From: Hyphomicrobiales bacterium
GTDB taxonomy: Bacteria > Pseudomonadota > Alphaproteobacteria > Rhizobiales > Kaistiaceae
NCBI GenBank assembly: GCA_017305815.1
Contig: JAFKJZ010000503.1
Span: forward strand, 1-6,914
Length of the DNA: 6,914 nt
Direction: 5' to 3'
Of the stretch, positions 1-5,391 are shown piece after piece (positions within the stretch are counted from its first letter, which is position 1; each line of letters opens with the position of its first letter). The translations under genes and the position numbers were made by a program. The notes below the pieces were generated by a model that had not been told where the DNA came from, did no database searches, and saw nothing but the letters and a program-made list of their open reading frames with translations.

Positions 1-1205
1 TCCTCCATGAGCTTGGCGCTCGCCTCGGGATCGAACTTGCCCGGCTCGTACTTCGCCTCTTCCGCCTTCACGGCTTCCGAATCCGCGAATTTCTGCAGAT
101 TCGGATAGAGCGGGAACGGATAGATGGTGGCGATCTTGGCGCCGTCGTAGAGCACCTCGTTGATGAGGTCGCGGTTGATGGCGAGGCTGACGGCCTTGCG
201 GACGCGCGGGTCGTCATATCCGGGCAGCTGCGTGTTCATCCAGAGCGAGTTGGGCCACCAGTCGAGATAGCCAAAGGGCGACTCGTTGCCGGTCCAGGAC
301 TGGATGTCCTTGTTCTGCTCCAGGATGTTGCCGATCACCTGGGCGCGCATGTCGACCGAGGAATCGAACTCGTTGTTCACCAGGCGCTGGGCGACGGTGT
401 CCATCGGCTGGTTCAGGATGTTGGCGACGATGACACGCTTCACCGCCGGCTCAGCCTTGACGCGGCCGGCCTTGACGGCCCACCAGTCCGGACGCAGGTC
501 GAGGATCTTCTGGGTGGCGTTCCAGGCGACGATCCGGTACGGGCCGGAGCTCGGCATCTCGTCGAGGCCGACGGCGGCGACCGGATCAGGCTGGGCCGAC
601 ATCCACTCCGCCGGAACGATCGGCAGGCCGGTGTCAAACTTCTCCGTCAGCACCTCGAACTTGAAGCGCGGTGCCGGCTGCTTGAACTTCATTTCGACGG
701 TCAGGTCGTCCTTCGCCGTCACGCTCTCGACGAACTGCTGGAAATGCGCGTGATACGGCAGAGACTCCCGATTCATCTGGCCTTCGAACGTATAGATCAC
801 GTCCTTGGCGGTAACCGGCTTGCCGTCGCTCCACTTCGCATCCTTGTTGAGCTTGATCTCCAGCGAGGTGAAGTCCGGGCTGGTGTATTCCATGCTGTCG
901 GCCAGCCACGGAATGAACTCGCTCTTGAAGATGCCGTAGTACATCAGCGGCTCGAACAGGAGATTGTTGCCCTCCTGGTGCGTGTAGCCGGGCAGCACCC
1001 ACGGATTGGTGGTGCCGATCGACGTGCCACCGGAGACGCCCCAGCCGAGAACCAGCGATTGGTTGCGCGGAACTTCGGGCAGCGGGCCCTTGGGCTTGAT
1101 CTCCTGGGCTGCGGGCAATCCCGCATTCTGCGCGAACGACGCAGAGGGCGCCAGAATCGCCGTGGCGATCAAAAGCGCGCCCGCAATACTTTTAAGATTT
1201 ACCAT
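1..1205 (-). CDS. ABC transporter solute-binding protein, family 5 (peptide/nickel/opine class), C-terminus cut by window edge
   Basis: A periplasmic receptor that should deliver a solute to an ABC importer in the inner membrane. The frame is open from an ATG at 1205 to the left edge, giving 401 residues with no stop; family members usually have about 500-600. Residues 1-25 form a Sec signal peptide: Lys5, a hydrophobic core (IAGALLIATAILA), then SFA before Gln26. Family-5 hallmarks follow in order: LLFEPLMYY (82-90), WLADSMEY (100-107), KWSDGKPVTAKDVIYTF (124-140), SGPYRIVAWN near 220, and DDPRVRKAVSLAINRDLI from about 331. The start is supported by GGGAGGAA (minus strand, about 1215-1222), 11 nt before the ATG. 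It is divergent from the dehydratase gene at 1816; permease and ATPase genes would be expected to the left, outside the window. Family 5 also includes receptors for oligosaccharides and opines, so a peptide substrate should not be assumed. The neighbouring dehydratase hints at a sugar acid, which is inference. Confidence 0.93.
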   Translation of the reverse strand, partial: MVNLKSIAGALLIATAILAPSASFAQNAGLPAAQEIKPKGPLPEVPRNQSLVLGWGVSGGTSIGTTNPWVLPGYTHQEGNNLLFEPLMYYGIFKSEFIPWLADSMEYTSPDFTSLEIKLNKDAKWSDGKPVTAKDVIYTFEGQMNRESLPYHAHFQQFVESVTAKDDLTVEMKFKQPAPRFKFEVLTEKFDTGLPIVPAEWMSAQPDPVAAVGLDEMPSSGPYRIVAWNATQKILDLRPDWWAVKAGRVKAEPAVKRVIVANILNQPMDTVAQRLVNNEFDSSVDMRAQVIGNILEQNKDIQSWTGNESPFGYLDWWPNSLWMNTQLPGYDDPRVRKAVSLAINRDLINEVLYDGAKIATIYPFPLYPNLQKFADSEAVKAEEAKYEPGKFDPEASAKLME

Positions 1206-1305
1206 ATGACAGAATTCCTCCCTACTGCCGAATGGAACACTTTCAGTATTCGACTTCCTATGCAGTCCCGCCCGGGCGTTTCTTTTTTTGCCTTGCGAGC
1301 GGCTT

Positions 1306-1322
1306 ATTCTGTACGGACACAG
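1306..1322 (-). promoter_or_regulatory. Candidate -10 element/operator for the binding-protein gene
   Basis: On the minus strand the sequence reads CGTACAGAAT (1315-1306), of which CAGAAT could be a -10 hexamer about 100 nt upstream of the ATG at 1205. The same decamer with one change, CGTACATAAT, lies at the likely promoter of the GntR regulator (3797-3788). Overlapping it is a short dyad, CTGT-N6-ACAG (plus 1309-1322). No convincing -35 hexamer is present at 16-18 bp, so this may be an operator rather than, or as well as, a core promoter. The link to the regulator is inferred from the shared motif alone. Confidence 0.35.
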
Positions 1323-1519
1323 TTCCTTTCCTGATTTTCCGCTTCGGAGACCTTGGCGCACTCCGGAACCGGCATCCGCATTCGATACGGCAATCTACCG
1401 CAACCGACGACCAGCAACGGCGCATGACAATTCTCGATCCAGATCGACCGGACCGAATAAGTCACAAGACGCCAATCCATGAAATCAGCGATAGAATGCT
1501 GACCTCAAAGAGAAATCTT

Positions 1520-1548
1520 TATAAATTTATCCAATTGTGAAATTTATA
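1520..1548. promoter_or_regulatory. AT-rich inverted repeat, candidate operator
   Basis: Perfect 9-bp arms TATAAATTT (1520-1528) and AAATTTATA (1540-1548) are separated by 11 bp that contain CAATTG (1532-1537). Arm centres are 20 bp apart, close to two helical turns, so two protein subunits could bind the same DNA face. The element lies in the AT island between the divergent genes. Part of the symmetry comes from AAATTT being self-complementary, so chance in AT-rich DNA cannot be excluded. Which regulator would bind is unknown; the local FCD-GntR protein is the obvious candidate. Confidence 0.4.
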
Positions 1549-1612
1549 TATTACCTCCCGATGCGGGCTTTTATTTTTTTATCTAGATCCGCTATTTATA
1601 TATTTATTACCT
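1542..1612 (+). repeat. Direct repeat ATTTATATATT, two copies, each before TTACCT
   Basis: The 11-mer ATTTATATATT occurs at 1542-1552 and again at 1594-1604, 52 bp apart (about five helical turns). The first runs into ACCT (TTACCT at 1551-1556) and the second reaches TTACCT at 1607-1612. Each copy contains TATATT (1547-1552 and 1599-1604), a 5/6 match to the -10 consensus, so these may be promoter elements for the rightward gene. Good -35 hexamers are lacking. Using the right copy would leave a leader of about 200 nt before the ATG at 1816. Confidence 0.35.
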
Positions 1613-1815
1613 TAGCGTTATTGCAGATTCTCCACCCGGTCAACCGCGAACAGGTCTTTGCCGCCTAAAACTTCCGAACGATTCCAGATTGCTGCGGACC
1701 GGTTCCTGGAGACCGTTCGACGCCCCTTGCCGACCCTGCCCATCCATCTCCGGCCGACGCCCCGACGAACGGCGCCGACCGTTCCGATCCACGACAACAA
1801 GAGGAGGAAAGAGCC

Positions 1816-2859
1816 ATGTCGGAACCCGCCATGCGCGTTGCCGTAGGCCAGTTTCACGAACTCTCGGACGAAAAACTTCGCTTCGCCGCCCAGATCGGCG
1901 TCACCGGCATCCAGATGAACAATCCGACACTTCCCGGCGACACCCATTGGGAAGAAGCGGACATCCGCAGGCTGGTCGAGCGGGTGGAGGCCGCCGGTCT
2001 CACCTTCGAGGCGATCGAGAACGTGCCGACCCATTTCTACAACAAGGCGATGCTGGGGCTGCCGGGTCGCGACGAGCAGATCGAGAACTACTGCCGCACG
2101 GTGCGCAATGTCGGCCGCGCCGGCGTGCCGATCCTCGGCCTGCATTTCATGCCGAACTCGGTCTGGCGCACCGAGCGCCGGGCGCCCGGTCGCGGCGGCG
2201 CCGGCAACACGCGCTTCGAGATGGCGAAGGTTGAGGCGGCGACGAAGACGGAATGGCGCGGCTTCATGCCGACGACGCTGGGCCGCGCCGATTCCATGCC
2301 GGTGTTCGACGCCGACGACGGCATCATCACCGCCGACATGATGTGGGACAACTACACCTACTTCATGGACGCCGTGCTGCCGGTCGCCGAGGAAGCGGGC
2401 GTCAAGATTGCGCTGCATCCCGACGATCCGCCGGTGCCGATGCTGGGCGGCGTCGCCCGCATCTTCAAGGAGCCGACCGACTTCAAGCGCGCCTATGCCC
2501 GCTATGCCGACAGCCCGTCCTGGGGTCTGGACCTTTGCCTCGGCTGCTGTTCGGAGATGCCGGGCGGCGCAGACAACGTGAAGGACTTGATCACCTTCTT
2601 CGCGCCGAAGGGGCGGATCTTCTACATCCACTTCCGCGACGTGCAAGGGACGGTGCCAGACTTCATCGAGTGTTTCATCGGCGAAGGCAATTTCAATCCT
2701 GCCGAGGTGATGACGCTGCTTTGGAAGAACGGCTTTACCGGCTTCCTGCTCGACGACCATGTCCCGCACATGGATGACGACACCGACTGGAACCATCGCG
2801 GCCGGGCGCACGCGATCGGCTACATGCAGGGCCTCCTGCGGATGGCGGAACTCGCCTGA
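1816..2859 (+). CDS. uxuA: Mannonate dehydratase-like TIM-barrel enzyme (UxuA family)
   Basis: The family converts D-mannonate to 2-keto-3-deoxygluconate in glucuronate breakdown, in the cytoplasm with a bound divalent metal. At 347 residues it is shorter than the roughly 394-residue E. coli UxuA. Family blocks are clear: ENVPTHFYNKAMLGLPGRD (68-86), GLHFMPNSVWRTERR (108-122), HPDDPP (201-206), GLDLCLGCC (237-245), IHFRD (271-275) and LLDDHVPH (311-318). Expected metal ligands are His201, a Cys of the 241-245 cluster (probably Cys241), His272 and Asp313/314, with His315 as the likely catalytic histidine. The GYxxIG tyrosine of classical members appears as GRAHAIG (329-335), with Ala or Arg at that place, so the reaction or substrate may differ. 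GGAGG at 1803-1807, 8 nt before the ATG, fixes the start over Met6. It is divergent from the binding-protein gene and convergent with the GntR gene, consistent with uronate use. The family assignment is firm; activity on mannonate is inference. Confidence 0.88.
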   Translation: MSEPAMRVAVGQFHELSDEKLRFAAQIGVTGIQMNNPTLPGDTHWEEADIRRLVERVEAAGLTFEAIENVPTHFYNKAMLGLPGRDEQIENYCRTVRNVGRAGVPILGLHFMPNSVWRTERRAPGRGGAGNTRFEMAKVEAATKTEWRGFMPTTLGRADSMPVFDADDGIITADMMWDNYTYFMDAVLPVAEEAGVKIALHPDDPPVPMLGGVARIFKEPTDFKRAYARYADSPSWGLDLCLGCCSEMPGGADNVKDLITFFAPKGRIFYIHFRDVQGTVPDFIECFIGEGNFNPAEVMTLLWKNGFTGFLLDDHVPHMDDDTDWNHRGRAHAIGYMQGLLRMAELA

Positions 2860-2867
2860 TCCCGGCG

Positions 2868-2896
2868 GCGCGGGGACGCGAACCATGTCCCCGCGC
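2868..2896. terminator. Perfect 10-bp hairpin after the dehydratase stop codon
   Basis: GCGCGGGGAC (2868-2877) pairs fully with GTCCCCGCGC (2887-2896) around a 9-nt loop, starting 8 nt after the TGA at 2857-2859. The stem is very GC-rich but no T-run follows on either strand, so it is not a classical intrinsic terminator. It could end transcription with Rho, protect the mRNA 3' end, or block read-through between the convergent genes. Confidence 0.5.
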
Positions 2897-2898
2897 AA

Positions 2899-2962
2899 GC
2901 CGCTGGACGGCTGGGGCGCAACAGTGACGACAGCATTGACGCGTCTGGTCAATTCCAGCGGC
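2899..2962. other. Nested inverted repeats able to form a three-way junction
   Basis: An outer 9-bp perfect pair, GCCGCTGGA (2899-2907) with TCCAGCGGC (2954-2962), encloses two inner hairpins: GCTG/CAGC (2910-2913 with 2931-2934) and ATTGAC/GTCAAT (2935-2940 with 2948-2953, 7-nt loop). The helices abut with 0, 0 and 2 unpaired nucleotides at the junction. GACGCGTC (2938-2945) is an additional palindrome. The element fills the gap between convergent genes and is symmetric enough to fold from either strand. It could be the 3' end structure of the GntR mRNA, a repeat-family member or an RNA element. Transcription is not shown. Confidence 0.4.
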
Positions 2963-2996
2963 AGGGCCGCATTCGTCATGGCGTTCCTCGACGGGC

Positions 2997-3716
2997 CTAG
3001 GTGTAGGGTGGCAATTCCGCCTTGCTGTTCTGGATATCGCGGCGCGCGGCGCGCATCTGCTCGATGATGTGACGGCCGGAACCTTCGACATGCCGCGCGA
3101 TGATCGCGGCGGCGGCGTTCTCGTCCTGAGCCTTGATCGCTTCCAGAACCTCGGCATGCTCGCGCATCACGGCGGCCTGCCGTCCCAGCGAGATGCGGTG
3201 CCGGCGGCTGATCGCCCGCAGGATCTCGCGGTGCTTCCACCAGAGATCGACGGCGTGGCGGTTGTAGTGGCGCTGGTACATGGTGTGGTGGAACTGCGTG
3301 TCGAGCAGGCCGTGCCGGACCGGGTCGGCATAGTTGAGCTCGATCATCTCGGCATGCAGCGCCTCGAGCGTCGCGATGTTCTCGTCGGTGGCGATGCCGA
3401 CGAACCATTTCGTAAGCGCCGGTTCGATCAGCACCTCGATCTCGTAGATGTCGCGGATGAAGTCCTCGTCGATCGGCCGGACGCGGGCGCCGCGATTGGG
3501 CGCCATGATGACGAAGCCCTCGCCGCGCAGCTGATGCAGCGCCTCGCGGATCGGATTGGTCGAGGTGCCATGCCGCTCGGCGAGATCGGCGACGATCAGG
3601 CGGGCATTCGCGGGCAGCCGGCCGGAGATGATGTCCTCGCGGATCGCCTCATACACCGATGCCTCGCGGTCCAACGTCTGCAGACCCGTCAAGTCGAGGC
3701 TCGGAACGAAGCTCAT
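2997..3716 (-). CDS. GntR-family transcriptional regulator, FCD subfamily
   Basis: A 239-residue DNA-binding repressor or activator of the FadR-like class. The N-terminal winged helix spans about residues 15-82, with the typical VYEAIREDIISGRLPANARL (21-40), LAERHGTSTNPIREALHQL (45-63) and a basic wing GFVIMAPNRGARVRPI (67-82). The C-terminal helical FCD domain (about 88-220) carries the usual metal or ligand set: Asp139, His143 (DTQFH), His187 and His209. FCD proteins commonly sense organic or sugar acids, in keeping with the adjacent dehydratase and binding-protein genes. The ATG at 3716 is preferred because a GGGGGG run lies about 12 nt upstream. A GTG at 3773 is in frame, but its extra 19 residues (basic, low complexity) are not family-like. 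It converges on the dehydratase gene with a 137-bp gap. A shared motif (3788-3797 and 1306-1315) suggests autoregulation and control of the transporter. The effector is unknown; a hexuronate is a reasonable guess. Confidence 0.92.
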   Translation of the reverse strand: MSFVPSLDLTGLQTLDREASVYEAIREDIISGRLPANARLIVADLAERHGTSTNPIREALHQLRGEGFVIMAPNRGARVRPIDEDFIRDIYEIEVLIEPALTKWFVGIATDENIATLEALHAEMIELNYADPVRHGLLDTQFHHTMYQRHYNRHAVDLWWKHREILRAISRRHRISLGRQAAVMREHAEVLEAIKAQDENAAAAIIARHVEGSGRHIIEQMRAARRDIQNSKAELPPYT

Positions 3717-3787
3717 AGACCGCGCATCCCCCCGTTTTCGCTTGCACTTTCCGCCCACCGGCGGCCAGCGCACGCAATCTTTCGCAG

Positions 3788-3816
3788 ATTATGTACGATT
3801 CATGCCGAAGTTTGCA
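3788..3816 (-). promoter_or_regulatory. Likely promoter of the GntR regulator gene
   Basis: On the minus strand TGCAAA (3816-3811) and CATAAT (3793-3788) are separated by exactly 17 bp. CATAAT matches five of six -10 consensus positions, while the -35 match is weak (3/6). Transcription would start near 3781, giving a leader of about 65 nt to the ATG at 3716. The -10 is embedded in CGTACATAAT, nearly identical to a motif upstream of the binding-protein gene, so an operator probably overlaps it. Confidence 0.4.
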
Positions 3817-3970
3817 CGGAATGTCGAGTCGCATGGATGATCCGGGCGCCGTCTTTCGGCACGTGCCCGGCGGACGCCAGGATCTGCGCATCGCGGAGGC
3901 CACGAAGCCGTGACGGATCGGGGCCGTGGCTGCGGCATTGAACAGCCGTCCCGCCCTTCGCGGACGGCCC

Positions 3971-4020
3971 GGCATCAGATGCCCATACCCAAGTATGACC
4001 CGGACAACCCCACGTAGAAT
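3971..4020 (+). promoter_or_regulatory. Paired dyads and -10-like hexamer upstream of the hydrolase gene
   Basis: Two perfect dyads are adjacent: GGCATC-A-GATGCC (3971-3983) and CATAC-CCAA-GTATG (3984-3997). A -10-like TAGAAT (4015-4020) follows, with no good -35 hexamer, so the second dyad would sit where the -35 box belongs. This layout fits a promoter controlled by a regulator bound at the -35 position. A start near 4027 would leave a leader of about 80 nt. No regulator can be named from the sequence. Confidence 0.3.
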
Positions 4021-4107
4021 GGCTCGAAGGCGTGGCCTGTCCGATGTTGTGACCGTCAACCAGCCGGCAGGCGGCGGGGTTCCCCGAGATCACGATGGAG
4101 AGAGACG

Positions 4108-4929
4108 ATGAGCACGTTCCAGGTCAAAGACGGCACCACGATCGCTTACAAGGACTGGGGCAAGGGTCAGCCGATCCTTTTCTCGCATGGCTGGCCGCTG
4201 GCGGGCGACGCCTGGGCGCCGCAGATGCTGTTCTTCGGCTCGCAGGGCTATCGCGTCATCGCCCATGACCGGCGCGGCCACGGCCTCTCCGACCAGACCT
4301 GGGATGGCAACAACATGGACCGCTACGCCGACGACCTGGCCGAGTTGATCGAGGCGCTCGACCTGCGCGACGTCGTGCTGATCGGCCATTCGACCGGCGG
4401 CGGCGAGATCGCCCATTATGTCGGCCGCCACGGCACCAGCCGCGTCGCCAAGATGGTGCTGGTCGGCGCCGTTCCGCCGCTGATGCTGAAGACCGAGGCC
4501 AATCCAGAAGGCACGCCGCTGGAAGTGTTCGACGGCATCCGAAAAGGTACGGCCGGCGACCGCTCGCAGTTCTTCAAGGACCTGTCGCTGCCGTTCTACG
4601 GCTTCAACAAGGAAGGCGCCAAGGTCAATGAAGGCCTGCGCGAGAACTTCTGGCGGCTCGGCATGATGGGCAGCATCAAGGGCGAATATGACTGCGTCCA
4701 CGAATTCTCCGAGGTCGACTATACCGACGACCTGAAGAAGATCGACAAGCCGACGCTGGTCATCCACGGCGACGCCGACCAGATCGTGCCGATCGCCGCC
4801 GCAGGCCTGAAGACCGCGAAGATCGTCAAGGGCGCCGAGCTGAAGGTCTATCCGGGCGCGCCGCATGGCCTCGCCGAAACCGAGACGGACAAGTTCAACG
4901 CCGACGTGCTGGCGTTCATCCGCGCCTAG
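4108..4929 (+). CDS. Alpha/beta hydrolase, cofactor-free haloperoxidase/arylesterase type
   Basis: A 273-residue single-domain alpha/beta hydrolase, complete and of normal family length, with no signal peptide and therefore likely cytoplasmic. The oxyanion segment is SHGWPL (26-31) and DRRGHGLSD (54-62) is the usual second motif. The nucleophile elbow GHSTGG (93-98) gives Ser95; the acid is Asp224 in HGDADQIVP (220-228) and the base is His253 in PGAPHGL (249-255). The Ser-Asp-His spacing (129 and 29 residues) matches non-heme bromo/chloroperoxidases, which are esterases able to form peracids when an organic acid and peroxide are present. Annotation as a chloroperoxidase therefore says little about the physiological substrate. 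The ATG follows GGAGAGAG (4097-4104). It precedes the zinc-finger gene by 84 nt that include a hairpin, and may form an operon with the two downstream genes. Confidence 0.93.
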   Translation: MSTFQVKDGTTIAYKDWGKGQPILFSHGWPLAGDAWAPQMLFFGSQGYRVIAHDRRGHGLSDQTWDGNNMDRYADDLAELIEALDLRDVVLIGHSTGGGEIAHYVGRHGTSRVAKMVLVGAVPPLMLKTEANPEGTPLEVFDGIRKGTAGDRSQFFKDLSLPFYGFNKEGAKVNEGLRENFWRLGMMGSIKGEYDCVHEFSEVDYTDDLKKIDKPTLVIHGDADQIVPIAAAGLKTAKIVKGAELKVYPGAPHGLAETETDKFNADVLAFIRA

Positions 4930-4936
4930 GCGCGGA

Positions 4937-4976
4937 GTGCGAGGGTATCGCGGCCCCCCGCGCGGTGCCCTCGCAC
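4937..4976 (+). terminator. Bipartite hairpin after the hydrolase gene, terminator or attenuator
   Basis: The outer arms GTGCGAGGG (4937-4945) and CCCTCGCAC (4968-4976) pair perfectly over 9 bp and enclose a second stem CGCGG/CCGCG (4949-4953 with 4958-4962) with a CCCC loop. The stem is followed only by GCCTTTCG, a short T-run. It starts 7 nt after the TAG at 4927-4929 and ends 37 nt before the next start codon. It could end transcription, partly reduce expression of the two downstream genes, or act as an mRNA processing boundary. Confidence 0.5.
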
Positions 4977-5013
4977 GCCTTTCGTCCATTCCAGCCCCGC
5001 CAGGAGACGAGCC

Positions 5014-5319
5014 ATGTCGATGCAGTGCCATCACGTAGACACCATCCGGGACGTCACCCCCGGCAGCCGGGGCTGCGAGGAATGCCTGAAGATTGGCCAG
5101 GCCTGGGTGCATCTGCGGCTCTGTCGCCAATGCGGCCATGTCGGCTGCTGCGACGATTCTCCGGGCCGGCATGCGACGGCGCATTTCCACGCAACACGCC
5201 ACCCGATCATAGAGGGCTACGATCCGCCGGAAGGCTGGGGCTGGTGCTATGTCGACGAGATCATGGTGACGCTGCCGGACCAGACGCCGCAGCTCGGACC
5301 CATCCCGCGCTACTACTGA
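5014..5319 (+). CDS. Small UBP-type zinc-finger protein
   Basis: This 101-residue protein is essentially one ZnF-UBP domain, the fold that in eukaryotic HDAC6 and ubiquitin proteases binds the free C-terminus of ubiquitin. Likely zinc ligands in order are Cys5-x-His7, Cys21-x2-Cys24, Cys37-x2-Cys40, Cys45, His53, His57, His63 and Cys78. These follow the order and near spacing of the three-zinc HDAC6 type, with Asp81 where the last cysteine is expected. The aromatic WCY (77-79) matching the ubiquitin-tail pocket is kept, but the RY segment after the CGR-type cysteine is replaced by CDD (46-48). There is no signal peptide. The start is set by AGGAG at 5002-5006, 7 nt before the ATG. It lies 72 nt upstream of the composite reductase gene in the same direction, suggesting a functional partner. 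Bacteria of this kind lack ubiquitin, so the ligand is unknown. Confidence 0.9.
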   Translation: MSMQCHHVDTIRDVTPGSRGCEECLKIGQAWVHLRLCRQCGHVGCCDDSPGRHATAHFHATRHPIIEGYDPPEGWGWCYVDEIMVTLPDQTPQLGPIPRYY

Positions 5320-5391
5320 CGCCCTCCTGTCGGCCCTTTTCCCCCCAGCAGACGGTGCGCTTGACCGGCGCCCTCACCCCATGAGGATGCG

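Larger units (their letters stand above)
1206..1815. other. Divergent control region without a gene (610 bp)
   Basis: This gap separates the leftward binding-protein gene from the rightward dehydratase gene. The part near the binding protein (1206-1500) is of mixed composition and holds a CGCCCGGGCG palindrome at 1269-1278 next to a T-rich run, and a TGTACGGACA-type dyad at 1309-1322. From about 1511 to 1617 the base composition drops abruptly to very AT-rich, with inverted and direct repeats annotated separately. The last 190 bp (1620-1800) return to GC-rich DNA and should form a long leader for the dehydratase mRNA if its promoter lies in the AT island. Frames open here (for example plus 1232-1540) have no ribosome-binding site and no recognisable protein features. 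Confidence 0.7.
3717..4107. other. Divergent intergenic region between the regulator and hydrolase genes
   Basis: This 391-bp stretch has no convincing gene. The left part holds the likely GntR promoter. The middle is rich in short stems: CCGGGC/GCCCGG (3842-3847 with 3865-3870) enclosing GCCG/CGGC (3848-3851 with 3857-3860), and GCCGTCC/GGACGGC (3945-3951 with 3962-3968). Two dyads at 3971-3997 are listed separately. The frames open here on both strands are overlapping, arginine/proline-rich translations typical of GC-rich non-coding DNA. Confidence 0.65.

Noticed and set aside
1269..1290. CGCCCGGGCG palindrome followed by a T-rich run as an intrinsic terminator
   Set aside because: The palindrome has no loop, so only about 3 bp could pair in RNA, and no upstream plus-strand gene needs a terminator here.
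1232..1540. Plus-strand open frame of 102 codons in the divergent gap
   Set aside because: It has no Shine-Dalgarno sequence, the codon use is unlike the neighbours, it ends inside the AT island, and it overlaps the likely promoter of the binding-protein gene.
1529..1545. UxuR/ExuR-type operator (AAATTGG-TATA-CCAATTT pattern)
   Set aside because: Only a CCAATT half-site is present and the other half does not fit, so similarity to the enterobacterial operator is too weak to claim.
1618..3408. Long minus-strand open frame (596 codons) opposite the dehydratase gene
   Set aside because: It lies antisense to a clearly conserved enzyme and also overlaps the real regulator in another frame. Its translation is Arg/His/Ala-rich with no family signature, as expected of a shadow frame in GC-rich codon-biased DNA.
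2997..3773. Longer form of the GntR protein from a GTG at 3773
   Set aside because: The extra 19 residues are not family-like and the GTG has no clear ribosome-binding site. The ATG at 3716 has a G-rich Shine-Dalgarno-like run at suitable distance.
3069..3941. Plus-strand open frame (290 codons) opposite the GntR gene
   Set aside because: It is antisense to a complete GntR-FCD protein with all its motifs, has no ribosome-binding site and runs through the intergenic region.
4090..5202. Minus-strand open frame (370 codons) opposite the hydrolase and zinc-finger genes
   Set aside because: It is a mirror of strongly supported plus-strand genes, and no domain can be recognised in its translation.
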